Shown here piece by piece: positions 34,307 through 47,287 of a stretch of DNA of 64,000 nucleotides; the stretch's first letter is position 1; every line of letters begins with the position of its first letter. The DNA is from Opisthorchis felineus. Lineage: Eukaryota; Platyhelminthes; Trematoda; Opisthorchiida; Opisthorchiidae. Where the stretch lies: assembly GCA_004794785.1 (NCBI GenBank), contig SJOL01007501.1, forward strand, positions 710,135-774,134, given 5' to 3'. The notes below the pieces were generated by a model. That model saw only the letters and a program-made list of their open reading frames with translations. It ran no database searches and was not told the DNA's origin. A program made the position numbers and the translations under genes.

Positions 34307-37300
34307 CAATTCTCCTATCCTTTGGGGGACAGTGATAACCTAGTCTTCACGACTGGGTCGTCTCGGAACAGGGGCCATTCAGTTACAAAACTTCGCGATT
34401 GAACTCATAGAACATCGGATTGACAGCTCTGACCAGGACAAAAGCAAGATTAACCGTCGTTCAGCCTGCGCTTCATGGAATATCCCTTCATTTGCGGTAT
34501 TACCTACGAGCCTGTTTGTGTAGAATGTTTCAATGTGAACCTCATTAGGCAGTAGCATGAGGTTAAGCGTATTTTTTGATCAACTTGGCTTACTATAACT
34601 GAACAGGATTAGAAATCAAGCATCAATCGTATTTTTTGACTTTCGAAAAAACGTCCGGTCGTGTACTGTAGACTGACCAAAATTTCCGGAAGAGAGAGGA
34701 GTTCCCTTGGTTAAATGTGAGCTCTATTCAGCCAACCCTGTTATTAAGGAGTGGTGTTCCAGAGCGAATGACTTCCTTCGAAAGGCATCTGTTTCGCGGC
34801 ATATCTATGGTAGGTTTAACACCGGAAAATGCTTGTTTTGTAGCCCAACTTGTCAACTTACAAAAGACTAGATTCCAAACCAAAATAACCGGATTCGAAT
34901 AAAAACTGGCACTTGGTAACATAACAGAAAGTGAATTCGCCTTGTGGTAAAAAATCGCTCAGCTGAGGTCAGCCTCAGTTCGTCCAAGAAACATTGCGAT
35001 CAATGGAGTATTTAAGATATACATTTGATTTCTGGGTGTACGCGCATTTGGCTGTTCAATTCAATTCAGTTCTCATAAACCTGATTGGCATACAGAAGGA
35101 AGTCAGTGATTGTAGATGCCTGTTGCTTACATCAGTAAAAGATAACGGAAATGATCTTACTGGATAGCTAACTTGTTAACTTCAGCCTCGACGTTGCAGA
35201 AGGACTAACCAAAATTAAATTGCTCTGCTTCCAAATGTCCTGTCTTCGTTATTATTCCACGATTACCATTGGACGTTGCTTGATTCGCTCAATTAAACAG
35301 TCAGGGTGATTTCAGTATGAAGTGGTCGACCAAAACCAAAGTTTCCATCAGACGATAAGGCCACAGGTATGGACCTCGAGATGGGTAGCTGGTTCCTGAG
35401 CGCTGCTTCTGAATGCTGGTAGCCGTTTAAAAAAAAAAACAAAGTAGTGTCAAATGAGTCTGATGTTTCGTAATTCTTGGGCTCGGTATATCCACTTCTT
35501 GTCGATGCTACCTTCTTGATTTATCACACTCTATGTTGCTTCGCTCAAGAAGCCAACATAAAGCAGGAGAATTCTCCACCCTCCATGTTTGTGTAATTGA
35601 AAGCAAATGATTGGACGATTATCTGGACTGTAATATCTATGGGGGGAATCTTTAGCACACTTGAGAGCCTATCCTAACAACGTACTCTCTGGATTTTGGC
35701 GTAGCGTTCCACTTTGTGCCCGTTCATGAAATCTTCTGTTGAAGTTTTCAGTCAAAAACCAACCGCCTGGCTTACGCGGTCAGTCTGCCAGCTTGTATGG
35801 TAAAATACGAAAACGCCGGGCGAATGAAAGCATATCGACACGCAAAATGTCTTACTGAGTGCGACCCACAAACGCACCTTCATCAAGGTGTGCACTACTG
35901 TCCAAAATTTCGTGAATGTTTTCCTTATCTTGTCAGAATATTGGGCAGTACCGCAACCCCCATTACCAGCAACAAGAAACATCAGTTTATCATCGTATAC
36001 GACAGCACTTCTCCCACTGAATAGAAAAGTTCGCCAATGGGGATTTTACGCCGACAATGAAGTGGGATGTGGCAGTGCACACACATTCTCCGCTTTATTA
36101 TCAACATCTGTTTTTATTTACGTCTGCCTTACTGCCCAATTCGTGAAAATCTACCATGTGTTGGGTTCGTCCCATACGGCCGAATGAGTGGTTGCGGCAA
36201 ATGCGTTGGAGATTAGTAAATATTTTGTGAACAACCAATGAGAAAAAGGAATAATAGTGTCAAAACAAGACAACCGGATTTCACGGATAACGTAAAACCT
36301 GAGGGACAATATTAACCGAGAAAAGGTCTTGTGTACGTGGCAAAATAGTGTGTTCGAAACAAATCGTTGCGTCGTCGGCTTTTGCGGCTGGAGATGAACA
36401 ACAGCAATGTGAATGATCAGCAATGATCCACAGAATTCAAACATTTTCTCACAAACCGCACTATTATGTTTGACTTTTGGATTTCTGTTTCGAATAACTA
36501 GGAAGCGCTCCTTACCGAAATCCTGTTTGTTGTGCTCACCCTATATGTCGAAGAGGATTGGAACCCTCAGTATCTTCAAAACCGTATCCTACGTTCTGTC
36601 GATGATATGTGGTTGGCCAATCTGTACCACGTTCAACTTGCAGTTTTCCAGTTTTGATTGGTTCGCCAATGATTCTCGAATGACTCACCCAATGTCTGAC
36701 CTGTTTTTACTAATGATTTGAAGCGCAAATAAGAAACACTGCATTGCATCGATCAAAATAGGGCATGTTTCATTCGACTCATTCTTGTTGAAAATTTATG
36801 CTGCTTTAATCAAGAATCTCGTTTTTGCGCACACAGGCAGAAATACTATTAAGAAATACACCTTTCTCTAACGAATAATTTTTGGGTGACTTTACCTATG
36901 TTCATCATCATAAACGACCCGTCAATGGTCGACTAGTTTTTATGCCTAACCAAAAGTTAAGCTTTCCGTTCGATACTTCCAGATACTAGTCCTGCGACTT
37001 TTATTTATTGCCGAGCTGGAATTCAATTTAGAAATAAACTTCCTGGTTCGGAAGTAGTCTGAAATGGCCCTTTTGAAGCAAGGTTTGTTTACAGACCACA
37101 CATGACGTAGCACATATTTTTAAGCCATTGGTCTGAACCACTGGCTTATTAGCGGAGGTTAGTGAAGCCACAGTTTCACAGGAGAGTCAAACTTTTCTCC
37201 ATGCCTACTGTCAAAGTATAATTTTTTTTGATAAAATCAACCAGCGAAAATCGTCTGCTTTCTAGTGAAACAACTGAGTGACCCGACACAGTCTGTACAG

Positions 37301-38538
37301 TCTGAAAGAGAGATACTTTAATGTACATATCATTGGAGGATTTACAAATCCGTTGGTATCAAACTCATCCGACTATCTATTAGTACTTTATCTTATGTCC
37401 CAATGTTTTCCAAAAATTCTGCCTCCGACATCATTTGTCATTTCTCTTACGATTGTGGTTACAGCCACTTCGATAGACCCAATAAGCGGATCTGTAGGCC
37501 AAAATGTCCGTAAACCCCATTCAACACACCAAGCAAAATTCACGGAATGTGACAAAAATGTGAACCATCAGTTGTGCAGCATCCCGCCGAAAGCATCCAA
37601 AATATCAACTCCCGTTTTGTTACACACCCTGCGTTGAAGGTCCTCCGCCTTCTATAAAAGAATGCCGATAGACTCGGGTAAAAAGAGATCGTTTGCAAAA
37701 ATTGATTAGTTTGATACGATTACCCTGGAACTGGCCCTCCCAACCGTGCCCTATGTTGTGTGACTGCGAGACTTGATATTGTGTGTTTGTTGCCTCGGTT
37801 GTCAACTGTTCCGATTACTGAAGCAACAGCAACCACCACATTCCACTATCTATCTTTCCTGACTGTCACCGTAAGATCCCTTTTCGAGAACCAGTTTTTT
37901 TCCAGGCATTCCATGTGATAAAGTATTCGTGCTAACAAGAATGCGCTTGAGACGCCCATAACAGAAATGCAACCAGTATGAAGCTAGAAGACTGAAAACT
38001 GAAATTTCATTTAAAACAATATGGAGAGGAACCACCACAGCGCTTTCATAAGATAGCACCTCCAGAATGAAGAAGGTCCCCAGAGGAGTGATTCAGCCGC
38101 TGGTCTGAATTTTTATTGGTTTGAAATAGATTGTGACACCTCAGTCAGAGCCCAATTTCGAAAGGGACAAGGTCCAGTAGCTAGAAATCAAAAATCAAAC
38201 TTGACATGAGAGGACAATTCTAAAAATCTATAGATGGGCTTTAACAAAATGTGATCTTTCTGATGCGGCCTAACCGAATCATTCTTTGGGAATTCAGTCA
38301 AACTATTCACTTGTCCGCCTACTTCTTGCTGGTTAAAGGTCATGCGTCTATAGTTTAGTCAGTCTGGCAATCGATCTGAACAGTCGGCTGCATTCCTTAC
38401 TCGGTTCAGCGACGCAGGATCTTATGGAAAGTCCAAAGTTAAAACACAGCGTGGAGAAATGAGAAAGCAGGGTGCTATGCTACTGCGAATTTGTTGATAG
38501 GTGTGAAGATTTGATCATATCCAAATGTGAATTCGTCC
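34307..38538. other. Long featureless stretch
   Basis: No repeat of the described families and no recognisable coding domain. The longest frames (119 codons at 37278-37637 plus; 102 at 36413-36721 plus) lack any motif I know. Confidence 0.35.
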
Positions 38539-38835
38539 TTTCAGTAAAGCCAGTGTACGCTGAAAAGCTCAGAAGCTCCTTACAGCTGCTTCATTCTTAT
38601 TGAGAATCATCAACTGTGCACATCTCACAAAACCAAGAGAGTTTCGGACCCCTGACCGTCCGGCTAGTGGTTGAACACGTAGTTTTTTGACCACAAGCGA
38701 CGGAACAACAGTGGGATTAGCTCTCACTCAGACAGAATATAACGCCACTCATCCCCTAGTCATAGAAACCACATTACGCGGTTACGCACTGACTGGCTTC
38801 CCGAGTGACAACTTTTCAGATGAAAGTTTTCCTTA
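38539..38835 (-). repeat. F2 repeat with tRNA-like head, well preserved
   Basis: On the minus strand the outer block (near 38800-38825, AAAGTTGTCACTCGGG) leads to a tRNA-like head at 38643-38699 (CTTGTGGTCAAAAAACTACG, then CACTAGCCGG, then GGGGTCCGAAACTC as the B-box remnant). The body (38539-38630) follows: GTGAGATGTGCACAG, TTGATGA, a perfect 4-bp hairpin TTCT/AGAA with loop CAATA, T, GAAG, and CAGCTGTAAGGAGC. The core has C3 changed to T and GAAA changed to GAAG. Confidence 0.7.
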
Positions 38836-40111
38836 TCTTTTAAAATTATTCTTCCCCTGGGCAACTTATGGCACTTCTCTTTGGTTCTAACGCGAAAAAG
38901 AAAACGCTAGAAGTTGTGAGATGACTGTACTATATGAGAGGTGTACGATGACTCAAAAATTTCACCTGCCAGTCATTATTCCTTTGAACAAGAAAGAGAT
39001 ATGATAATTGGATAGGTCACTGTTAAACTAAATCAGATTATAGGATGGCTTTGATAGTGGAGCTGACAAATTTTGAAATAGGCGATTTCATGGTGAAGAA
39101 GTGACTTTTTGAATGATGCGGCGGTAACCAAAAGAGGGTATTGTTCACTGAAGGACCAAGTTTTCTTTCTCCTTCTACGTGACTGGGGACTGACACACGT
39201 CAGGCTCCCCTTGATGTCAGAAATTCGGGCAACAAATCGCTTCATGATTAGTGCAAAGTACTACTCAGTGTCCCAGTTTGGAAGAAGGGGGGCCACAGCC
39301 AGTGCTATGCATTCCATGAGAAACTATTCAACTGACACAAACTTCTTTATGCCAATCGGTGAAACTACCCTTATTCTGGATACTGATACGACTGGTCCTG
39401 ATCCTCACTAAGTTGTCTAATTCCATAGCTCCTATCACCAGTTGCCATGATGCATCACAGTTAGAATTCACACAAACTTAAGAGCGGAACCGCACACAGT
39501 AGCCAAGATTCGAATAACAGTGCATCAGGCGGCTGTTGATCTGTTCGCCAAGCTTGCATTTTGTCGCTGTTCCAAGAGACATCATTAGCGCGCAGCTTGG
39601 CTTTGGGCTGGGATCCCTCCAACCACACTGATGACGATTCCTCGAATAGTGGAAAAACGTTTGCGAGTCAGCTGCGAAGCTCTGCGAGATTAGCGGCCAC
39701 CTAATTAACTACACATTGAAGCGGTGTAATCAAGGCTTAGTTTTGCTCCAATGCGTTCACGGTTCTGTTAGATTTTGTTGATATTACAGCGGTCATTTGA
39801 CAAGTAATCTTGGTACAGTAATCCGGCTAAAAGAGCTTTTGGAAGCCAAGAAGATCTGCTAATTTGCGTATCTACAGAAACACTGTACTTGTTGAGAGTT
39901 CACCAGAAAAAAACACGTTTTTATTGTTGTACATATTCCCCTTTTTGCACTGAAAGCGGACTCAGAGTATTTGTTGTTTGAGATTCACACAAGTCAACTT
40001 GTTTGCTCAGCCGGAATGCCGGCCCCGTTGGTTCACCTCGTCAAGTTCAAGCGTCGGAATCCATTAGGAATGAGGAACTAACTTCATCTGAACCCTTATC
40101 CTTCAACTGAA
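38836..40111. other. Nothing recognised
   Basis: Only short frames were seen, including a 100-codon plus frame (39109-39411) without a recognisable domain. Confidence 0.35.
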
Positions 40112-40192
40112 GTCAGTCTACACTGAAAGCCGGGAAGCATCGCATAGGTGTTTCAACATTGTTGCTACTCGCCAGCACTGCGCGTCAGACGA
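40112..40192 (-). repeat. F2 body, decayed
   Basis: On the minus strand GCGCAGTGCTG, then GGCGAG, a damaged hairpin, TGAAACACC and ATGCTTCCCGGCTTTCAGTG follow the F2 order. The palindrome is lost. Confidence 0.55.
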
Positions 40193-40904
40193 ATCCCTAT
40201 TGGGAGTCGAGTTGGTAACTGGGCACCACTCCATTCGGCACTTCCGGTGATTCGGTCTTTCATGATTGATACTGGTTGCCAAATGTTAGTTGACTGCTTT
40301 CAACGAAAAATCGGATAGCTACCAATGCTTGGGCATAGGATTTTACAATAGACAGTTAACTCTGAACATGCACGTAGGGCGGCTGAGTTCGGTTACCTTA
40401 TCGGTAATAATCAAGATGGAACATATAACGGATTATCTTCATGCTGCTACACAAAATAAGGCTCTGAAATGATAATAAAATTAGAATCCTAGCTTTTTGT
40501 CAGATATGTAAGTTGTGAAATCCGATTGTATCATTTGCATTTGGAGGTAAGCTGTGGACCATAGATTCCCGGAAGCACGCCTTGAAAGGATCAAAGTGAA
40601 ACGGCATCATTTATAACCACAGTTTCTGACCCATAAGAGACTATTTCTGCCACACCCTAAAATTTTAGAATGTTTGACTTAGATATGGTTAATTGACCAA
40701 TGGTAGTTTCCTCTATTAAACCTGGAAACCGATTCTACTTTGGAGTTTTAACGACCTTTACATCCAATGATGGTAATACAAGGCACTGATTGGGTTTACA
40801 AATTCACAGAATCCACGGTAGCTTACTAAGTCCAACGCAACTGTGAAGGTGGTGATAAAATAAGTCTTCTTCGTAACAATTACTAACCTGAAATGACCAA
40901 TAGT
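40193..40904. other. Nothing recognised
   Basis: There are short frames only. Confidence 0.35.
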
Positions 40905-41218
40905 TTGCGAAATACACTCATTTGTATACCAAGTTGGTTTTGACGGGAGGCTCACCTGAAACCCAACTGAATGTCCCGTTTATGATGTTTTTCGACTGAA
41001 TGAGCTGCACCAAGCCGCCTCATGTTTCAGTTCGTACGATATTCGAGTTATTGCGATACACGTATGGGCGTAATACATTCCTCATAAGGTTGCTGAAAAC
41101 TCTTCGACAGCCCACAACCGGTTTCGCCCCTTTTTGGACCATTCTAAACAAGAGATTCGGCTGAAGTCAGCTTCCTTCAAAACCAAATTTGCATGCGACT
41201 GAGAGTACTTGGCGTATA
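40905..41218. repeat. F1 inverted element with half ribozyme
   Basis: A nearly full minus F1 runs 40905-41143: terminus GCGAAATACACTCATTTGTA, arm, TGCACCAAGCCGCCTCATG, palindromic segment (about 41037-41053), then CCTCATAAGGTTGCTGAAAACTC as the outer helix I strand. The 3' half of the hammerhead (GACAGCCCAC to TTTCGCCCC) ends abruptly in the helix II loop. It then switches to a plus arm (41148-41217) ending in GAGAGTACTTGGCG. The ribozyme is bisected and inactive. Confidence 0.8.
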
Positions 41219-42271
41219 CCTTAGCTACTTATAGATCTTTTGGATCAGTACGAGGCCAATCTGACCGCTATGAACACAAATGTCGCTATCTCGACTGGCC
41301 TGGTGGTTTGTTCGGCTATTTTACCTGTTTACGGAACAGTTGGCGTACATTAAACAATGCAGCAGATAACTCCACTACTTGCCAAAAGAATCCATGCTAG
41401 CGTCTAACATGTACATCTGTGCTAACACCAAGTGTGTCTCTCGGAATCTTTGTCTGTCTCATTTTCGAATAATTTATCATGTGACAGTGTCCAGCTACCG
41501 TTAATCTACATCGGGCTTGTAAAACATGTGTGATCCCAATATTTTTCTGCTCCTGCTCACTACTCCTTTGTGTTTTTTTTCATTGTTGTTCTAGCACCTG
41601 GTAGTACTAATTTGTCTGATACAAATAAGTCCGGAGGTATTGCAGCAAAATTACGCAAGATGCAGAGCCCCGTAGAAAGTATAACATATGGTAATTTTTT
41701 TCGCTATCGAATAAGAAGGTTTGTTTCGTCGACAACCGTTGGGTTATTTGTGCAGCTGTGCAATCTGACGTCCATTTGCACAAACAGAACCGAATAGTCT
41801 ACCTAACAAGTAGTTAATCAGCCTCCAAATTAAGTCGATCAGTTACGGTTATCCTGAGTCGCATTTCTCTAGATGAGAAGATTGTCGGTCTGTCAGATTC
41901 AAAGTAGTATCACCAAGCGGGTAGCAAAGGTCGAGATTAACTTGTCAGACGACGCCCGGATGGTGTCACAGCAAGAACTAATAGGAATATCTGGATTAGC
42001 TCGGCAGGAATCCAAGTTTTGGTATTGATTTTTTGCAAAAACTTTGTTTGCTCGATTGACCCTTCGTTTGTAGTATGTGCTGTGGACGAATTTCAACAAA
42101 TAATGGAATTCTGGCTAGACGATTCGAAGATGTTTAACGATACGGGTGCAGCACTAGCTAAACTTGGATCAATAAAGATTTTATGCCATTTAAGAACTTT
42201 TTGCAGCCTACGTATCTGTTTTTCCATGCTCCTTTACAATTGAAAAAATAGAGATTTCAATGGATATTTCT
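41219..42271. other. Nothing recognised
   Basis: Frames up to 75 codons are present with no domain or repeat recognised. Confidence 0.35.
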
Positions 42272-42413
42272 TTCTGGAAAAGCCGAAAAGGACTGTGCAG
42301 CTGTTTCATCCTGGTTGAAAGTCATCAGCAGCGCAGTGATTCGCCAGGGTAATTCTAACCGGCGACCTCCGGCTAGCGGTTGAAGACTAAACCGTTTGGC
42401 CACGGGTAGGTGA
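42272..42413 (-). repeat. F2 repeat: tRNA-like head plus hammerhead-like body, best copy
   Basis: On the minus strand the head at 42412-42349 reads GTGGCCAAACGG as A-box-like, TTCAACCGCTAGCCGGAGG, then GGTTAGAATTACC as a decayed B box. The body follows with the core box CTGATGA intact at 42328-42322, preceded by GCGCTG. Helix II is imperfect here, then TGAAAC (GAAA at 42307-42304), CAGCTG and CACAGTCC. Helix I would be CTG/CAG followed by a mismatch and further pairs. This is a tRNA-derived SINE whose body folds like a hammerhead. Confidence 0.72.
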
Positions 42414-44192
42414 CCGGCAGTTTGATTAACTCGTATCCCAACAAAGAAAAAAACGACTGTACAGCGCATCACGGTATTTCGGTGTTGATTGACTTGTTAC
42501 TTGACGGAAGCTCCGTTGAAATTCTTAAATCTCCTCATACCATCAACAAACTGATAATCAGTCCACTCGTCTAGAACTGTTCCGCTAAGAACTGGCTACA
42601 TGACTGAAACAAGTGTTCAAGCCCTTCGACGCATGTAAATTAACGGGCTCACGCTGCAACTTGCACATAAACAAGGCCATTCAACAGAACGAATAATATC
42701 AAGAATGGCTAGTTTTTGCAAAAGCCACCTCTCCGGACGACTTAAAAAGCATCCGTTGATACCTATGACCTCAAATGTGGAGACATCTCTTAGCAAACGT
42801 TGCCGTATCCGGGCAAGAATTTCACTCCTGGCTGATAAGTGGTTTTTTCAGTACGGAAGAAAACTGAGAAAAAATTGATGTTACTCATAGCCTTATAAGA
42901 AAACCGTAATGGGCAATGGTTTGTACAACGTCTTATCCTCACATCAGATAAAGCATTTATGATTTAAAAGAGGCGTGGGTGATTTTGATGTAAAACAATA
43001 ATAGCAACTTTGACTTTGGAATTCGTATAACACAAACGTAGGGCAGAAAGCTCGTATTAGCTGCCATCATGGTGGTTTCATTTCTGCAACCAACAAGTTA
43101 TTGGCAAATCGACATTTCACCATAACCAACTAGAGGTTGAATGATGTGCACTGACGTCATAGCATGCATCACCGAACGATTTCCTCTTGGTGTCGGTGAT
43201 CCTGCAGGCATTTTAGCATCCAACATCACTGTCCATACGGAAACAAGCTGATGCCGTTGTGCCAGTCAAATGTTCTTGTTTCATATTCTAAAGACTACAG
43301 AGCGCGTGGATTCGCTCATACGTGACAGATGCGATGAATGGGGGAAAAAAACAGACAAATTAAGTCCACCGTTTTCTTTCAACTCTTCAGTATAAATGAA
43401 ATTCCATGTTGCTGTTTTTACTGCTGACTTCATTAACTCAAACTGCTACTTTTTCATTATGACATTCATTCAAACGCTGCGCTTCCCTGTTAGTCAGTCA
43501 CTCTGTAGCAGAACTCTCCAACAAGCAGCCGTTCATCCAAAAAAAATCTGCGGATAAGCATTGATCGATATTTTCAATACAATGATCGGTTTTGAGCTGG
43601 GGGGTAAAAGTTGTGACCAAGCTGAAAGATTGCGAAATCATCGTAGAAAACTGATTTACCTTTGAGAATAATGTTCATTACTAGGCACAATGATCACGAT
43701 TGCGAGATGTCTGGAGTTGACCGTTGCTCACTAGATGCAGTCCAGTCAGTTTTGACCAAACTTTCCACTGATGGCTTTGAAGTTAGTTGGACAACCAGGT
43801 CAAAAACACAAAAAGGATGTTTTGTGGTACCGATATGATTGAAACACTGGTTTGACCGTAGCTGACAGACTGAAGCGTTTACGTCACTTGTCACCTGCAG
43901 GAGTCTTTACAGGTAATTCCACCATAGTTTCATTCCGATGGACAGGCTAGAGGCCTCCCACGCGCTCATTATCAGATGACCCCTTAACTTCGCGTGAAAT
44001 GAAGTCGTCGTTTTTTAAGAATCCTTCCCATCGCTCCAACAAGATCTGTGATCGTGTCCTATTGCGATGACTTCGAGGTCGTTTTTCTATCCAATCAGTA
44101 CCGGTTCGACAGTACACTGACCGATGAGTCACAGTTCGAGGAAATGCAAATTAGGCGGTGACAGCTGCGGAGCGTTCCTATTGATTTTCTTC
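42414..44192. other. Nothing recognised
   Basis: There are no coding domains or known repeats. Confidence 0.35.
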
Positions 44193-44214
44193 GCGCGCGC
44201 GCGCACACACACAC
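44193..44214. repeat. (CG)n-(CA)n alternating purine-pyrimidine tract
   Basis: About six CG steps run into about five CA steps. Such alternating tracts can adopt Z-DNA, and the CG steps are striking in an otherwise moderate-GC region. Confidence 0.9.
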
Positions 44215-44599
44215 GTCCGTATTGTAAGAATGTGGTGCCATTTTGGTGCCATCACGTACCACATCCGTAACGGCTTTCAGTCGAACGGAAACCGCAAGCA
44301 TAACAGGCTGTGAAAAATGGCACGATAACATTATATTTCCACAGGCACCCAAATGTGGCACATTGATGCCTTAGCATCTGGATAAAAAGCGAAATATGGT
44401 TACAAAACTGGTTGCTCAGTTAGTCTATGGATATTGCAAGTCTCAGCTTAAATATTTATTGTTTCGCTGATGTAAATCAGCTGCTTCGCGTACTTTCTCA
44501 TTTCCAGACAGGAAATAAATGAGCACATAAGACTGTTTCACCTCAAAGCAGTACCAGTTACATTGCTCAACCATGAACACCATGGTCTGTCCACAGTTG
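44215..44599. other. Nothing recognised
   Basis: No feature was seen. Confidence 0.35.
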
Positions 44600-44840
44600 A
44601 AAATTCAGGTCTACCCAGCTTGCTTTAGTGGAGTGGCGGTAACACGCTTGCTTCGCATGTCAGATGTCCGGATTTCAACCCCAGACACGGCCGAAGATTT
44701 ACACTGATAATGAGCCTGGCGAAAATCGAGTCCAGTGCATCCTCTATTTGGTGTGGACACACGAGAATAATTGCACCAGGACAAGGGGACGACTGTTCAA
44801 ACGAGGGTGATGTGAACGCGAGTAACCAAATTCCTCATAT
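44600..44840 (+). repeat. F3 SINE-like repeat with tRNA-like head and damaged hammerhead
   Basis: Head: GTGGCGGTAACACGCTTGC (44634-44652) with B-box-like CCGGATTTCAACCCC (44668-44682). Hammerhead: ACACTGATAATGAG (44701-44714) carries two extra bases within CTGATGA. Helix II is shortened, GGCGAAAATCGAGTCC keeps GAAA and GTC, and CAGTGC is at 44733-44738. The 3' body AGAATAATTGCACCAGGACA is shared with 3769-3788. The ribozyme is inactive as written. Confidence 0.72.
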
Positions 44841-45289
44841 AGATCTCAAGGCTCTGTGCAGCGATTCTCCTCAATGTTGCTGGGATCTGCCGTTCGTTGT
44901 GACAGTCACACAACGAGGTTATCAGTTGCACTGAGACGTCAGCTGTTCACCCATTAGGCGGTCATGTGACGAATCCTTATGCTGCCAAAGACATGAGATA
45001 ACGTCCGCGCCAGACCGTTCTTTGATGTGATCGTCCAAAAATCATGTAGTGTGAATTCACCTCTCTTCAAATTTTTATTCGGCGAACACAGTTCTTGTTC
45101 AGGTCAAAGTTGGTTTGTTAGCCATTCTCCTGTTTCCTGGTGTTCTACAAACCTGCGATTAGGAGTAAATCCGAAGGAATTGTGTGTACGCCATCACTTA
45201 ACAGAATCGAAGAAGCGTGATCACCACTGCCAAAAAACTGATCAATATGAGGTGGTTGCAAGATCTGCAGACTTCAAGTTCACATCACT
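44841..45289. other. Nothing recognised
   Basis: A 136-codon frame (45027-45437) spans this and the next repeat; its second half is antisense to F3. No gene is called. Confidence 0.35.
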
Positions 45290-45600
45290 CACCTTGAAGC
45301 AATTCCCCTCCCATCCTGGCAAAATTACTCTAGTGACTCCACACCAAGAACTGAACTCGATTTTCGCTCTTAGAACTCATCAGAAGTGGATATCCATGAC
45401 CTTGTCGGGGTTTGGACTCCGGGCATCTGGCATGTGAAGCGCACGCTGGAAGTACCTCAATTATTGCGTCTGCACGCTTGAGCGATTTGACTGGTGTGCG
45501 CGACGGCTCAAACGATTACCCAAAAACTATTCTGGGTGTGTCGATCGATCGACCCGCTTCTCGGAGCTTCCCGCTCTGGTAGCCACAAGGACGCTTGAAA
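45290..45600 (-). repeat. F3 SINE-like repeat with tRNA-like head; hammerhead boxes intact
   Basis: On the minus strand the leader (45600-45460) and the head, with GCCCGGAGTCCAAACCCC as the B-box region (about 45426-45409), precede the hammerhead. CTGATGA (45383-45377) and GAAA (45365-45362) are both intact. Helix II is GTTC with GAGC and a 3-nt loop. An extra A and TCGAGTT, with cleavage triplet GTT, follow, then CAG. Helix I is weak (CACTT upstream against CAGTTC). This is the only F3 copy here with both core boxes unmutated, but pairing is poor. Confidence 0.72.
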
Positions 45601-47287
45601 CGTGCTCCACACTTTTTGATTAGTTATAGTTTTGATCGGTGTCAACCTCTAGATCGTTCAGGTGGAATCACTAGCTGTGTCACTTAAAGTTCCTCTGTCA
45701 AGACTCACCGGAAACAGCGTGGGCAATTGCAAGCAGGTTACGGTAAATCTCCTATTCTGTCACTGAAACGCCACACTAAGGAATTCGGTTTACACTGGCC
45801 AGCACACTGCGCACCTCTAAACTGGGTTCAATAACTCAGTTATGTCAGTATTTGTCATATGTGACAAAAAATCCAACTTCTCCCGCTCCGTCCCCATTCC
45901 ACGTCCCAAGATAGTCTATGGTAAGAATTTCTCTAACAAGAATAACGGGCGTTTAGAACGTGAGCGGTCATAGCCATTCTTGTTCACCTCATTGGTTAAG
46001 AACATCCTCAAGGCCAATGAGCGGCTTTCCTATTTTGTTGTTGTTGCAAGTCTTTGATTTTTGACGTCTTCGGGCATTCCACCTCCGTCTGGCTAGCATG
46101 GATGTGGTTCACTGTCATCAACACTGAGTTTTTATACGACGCCGGACGTACAGTAGCAAAGCACTTCTCCTTAAGACGGACTACCGATGAGAAAAATAGT
46201 ATCTGACTTTTTCTGACAACCAACATAACTACGTACTTTGAAAACCACACCTGAGGAGTGGTGTAGTGTCGCCGTAATCCAGGTGAGAAAGCTTGGTCAC
46301 GGTACACACACCCAGAGTCCCTAATTGCAACTCAATGTTTATAACCCTTATTACTCTATCTGAAAAACATATCGTTTTGCTGGATGAAGAGGGAGAAACT
46401 GCCTTACATTCGACTTTTGACAAATGTGGTATGATCCACTTTTACTCTCAGCTGGACCTTGTTTATGCGGTCGCATCCGATAGATGATGACACGATGTCC
46501 AAGCCACACTGTTGATCACAAACAGTGTTAAACTGTCTCTGTACAGTGCTATTAAATTTGTTCTGGAAACCTAACATTAGGACATAAACGTGAACGTATC
46601 CCCTTTTGTGTCACCACTAATTGCAGGATACTCGTCTCCCCCTTTCGCATGGCCGTTGCGAGCACACTCCGAATGCTAACTACTTCATCATGTGACATTC
46701 GTGCCATAAGCAGGACGCCATTGAATTCTTGCATACACACGTATGAAAAGCTACTCTCCAAGTGCATGTGGCCTTCGAAAGCATCAACGTGCTAATCTAG
46801 GCAAGCCGACTTGATGTTTCTTCCACGACCTGACAGAAAACTCTTCATATTTCGAGGATATCAAAATGCTGATCATAATTTGGTTGAAAATAATTCAACT
46901 TTGGTCCGTTTGCAACCCGAAATGAAACACAGAATTACAGCGGACCCTTATTCACTCGTTTCCTCTATTTAGGTATTTTTAAGGCACTCGAATAATTCAG
47001 TGCAATCGAAACGGAAGGAACAGACATTGCGTGTGTGACAGTCTGCCTGCCAGACGATTGCTCCACATCAGGATTTCGTGCTTCAGGGTGGAGGAACAGT
47101 TCCTTTGGGAAACAAATCAAACATTCCTCGAGTCCGTTTTGGACAAAAGACCCCCGACGATTCGCCACCCTCGCTAAATGCAAGCTTCGCTCATCAAACG
47201 GAAGTACTTAGTTCCAATGTTACCCTAATCTCACTGATCCATTCTGCTGTTAGTTATGTTCTTTTAACATTCGCCTGAAGGAGAGTG
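45601..47287. other. Nothing recognised
   Basis: The frames at 46008-46307 and 46229-46423 (minus) overlap and could be one broken coding sequence, but no domain is recognised. Confidence 0.35.

Noticed and set aside
34717..34922. Similarity of this stretch to the RTE endonuclease C-terminus (CTCTGGAACACC)
   Set aside because: Only a dozen bases match, and the conserved Asp-His motif is absent when translated.
45027..45437. 136-codon plus-strand frame as a protein gene
   Set aside because: The last part is antisense to an F3 repeat, and the composition is not protein-like.
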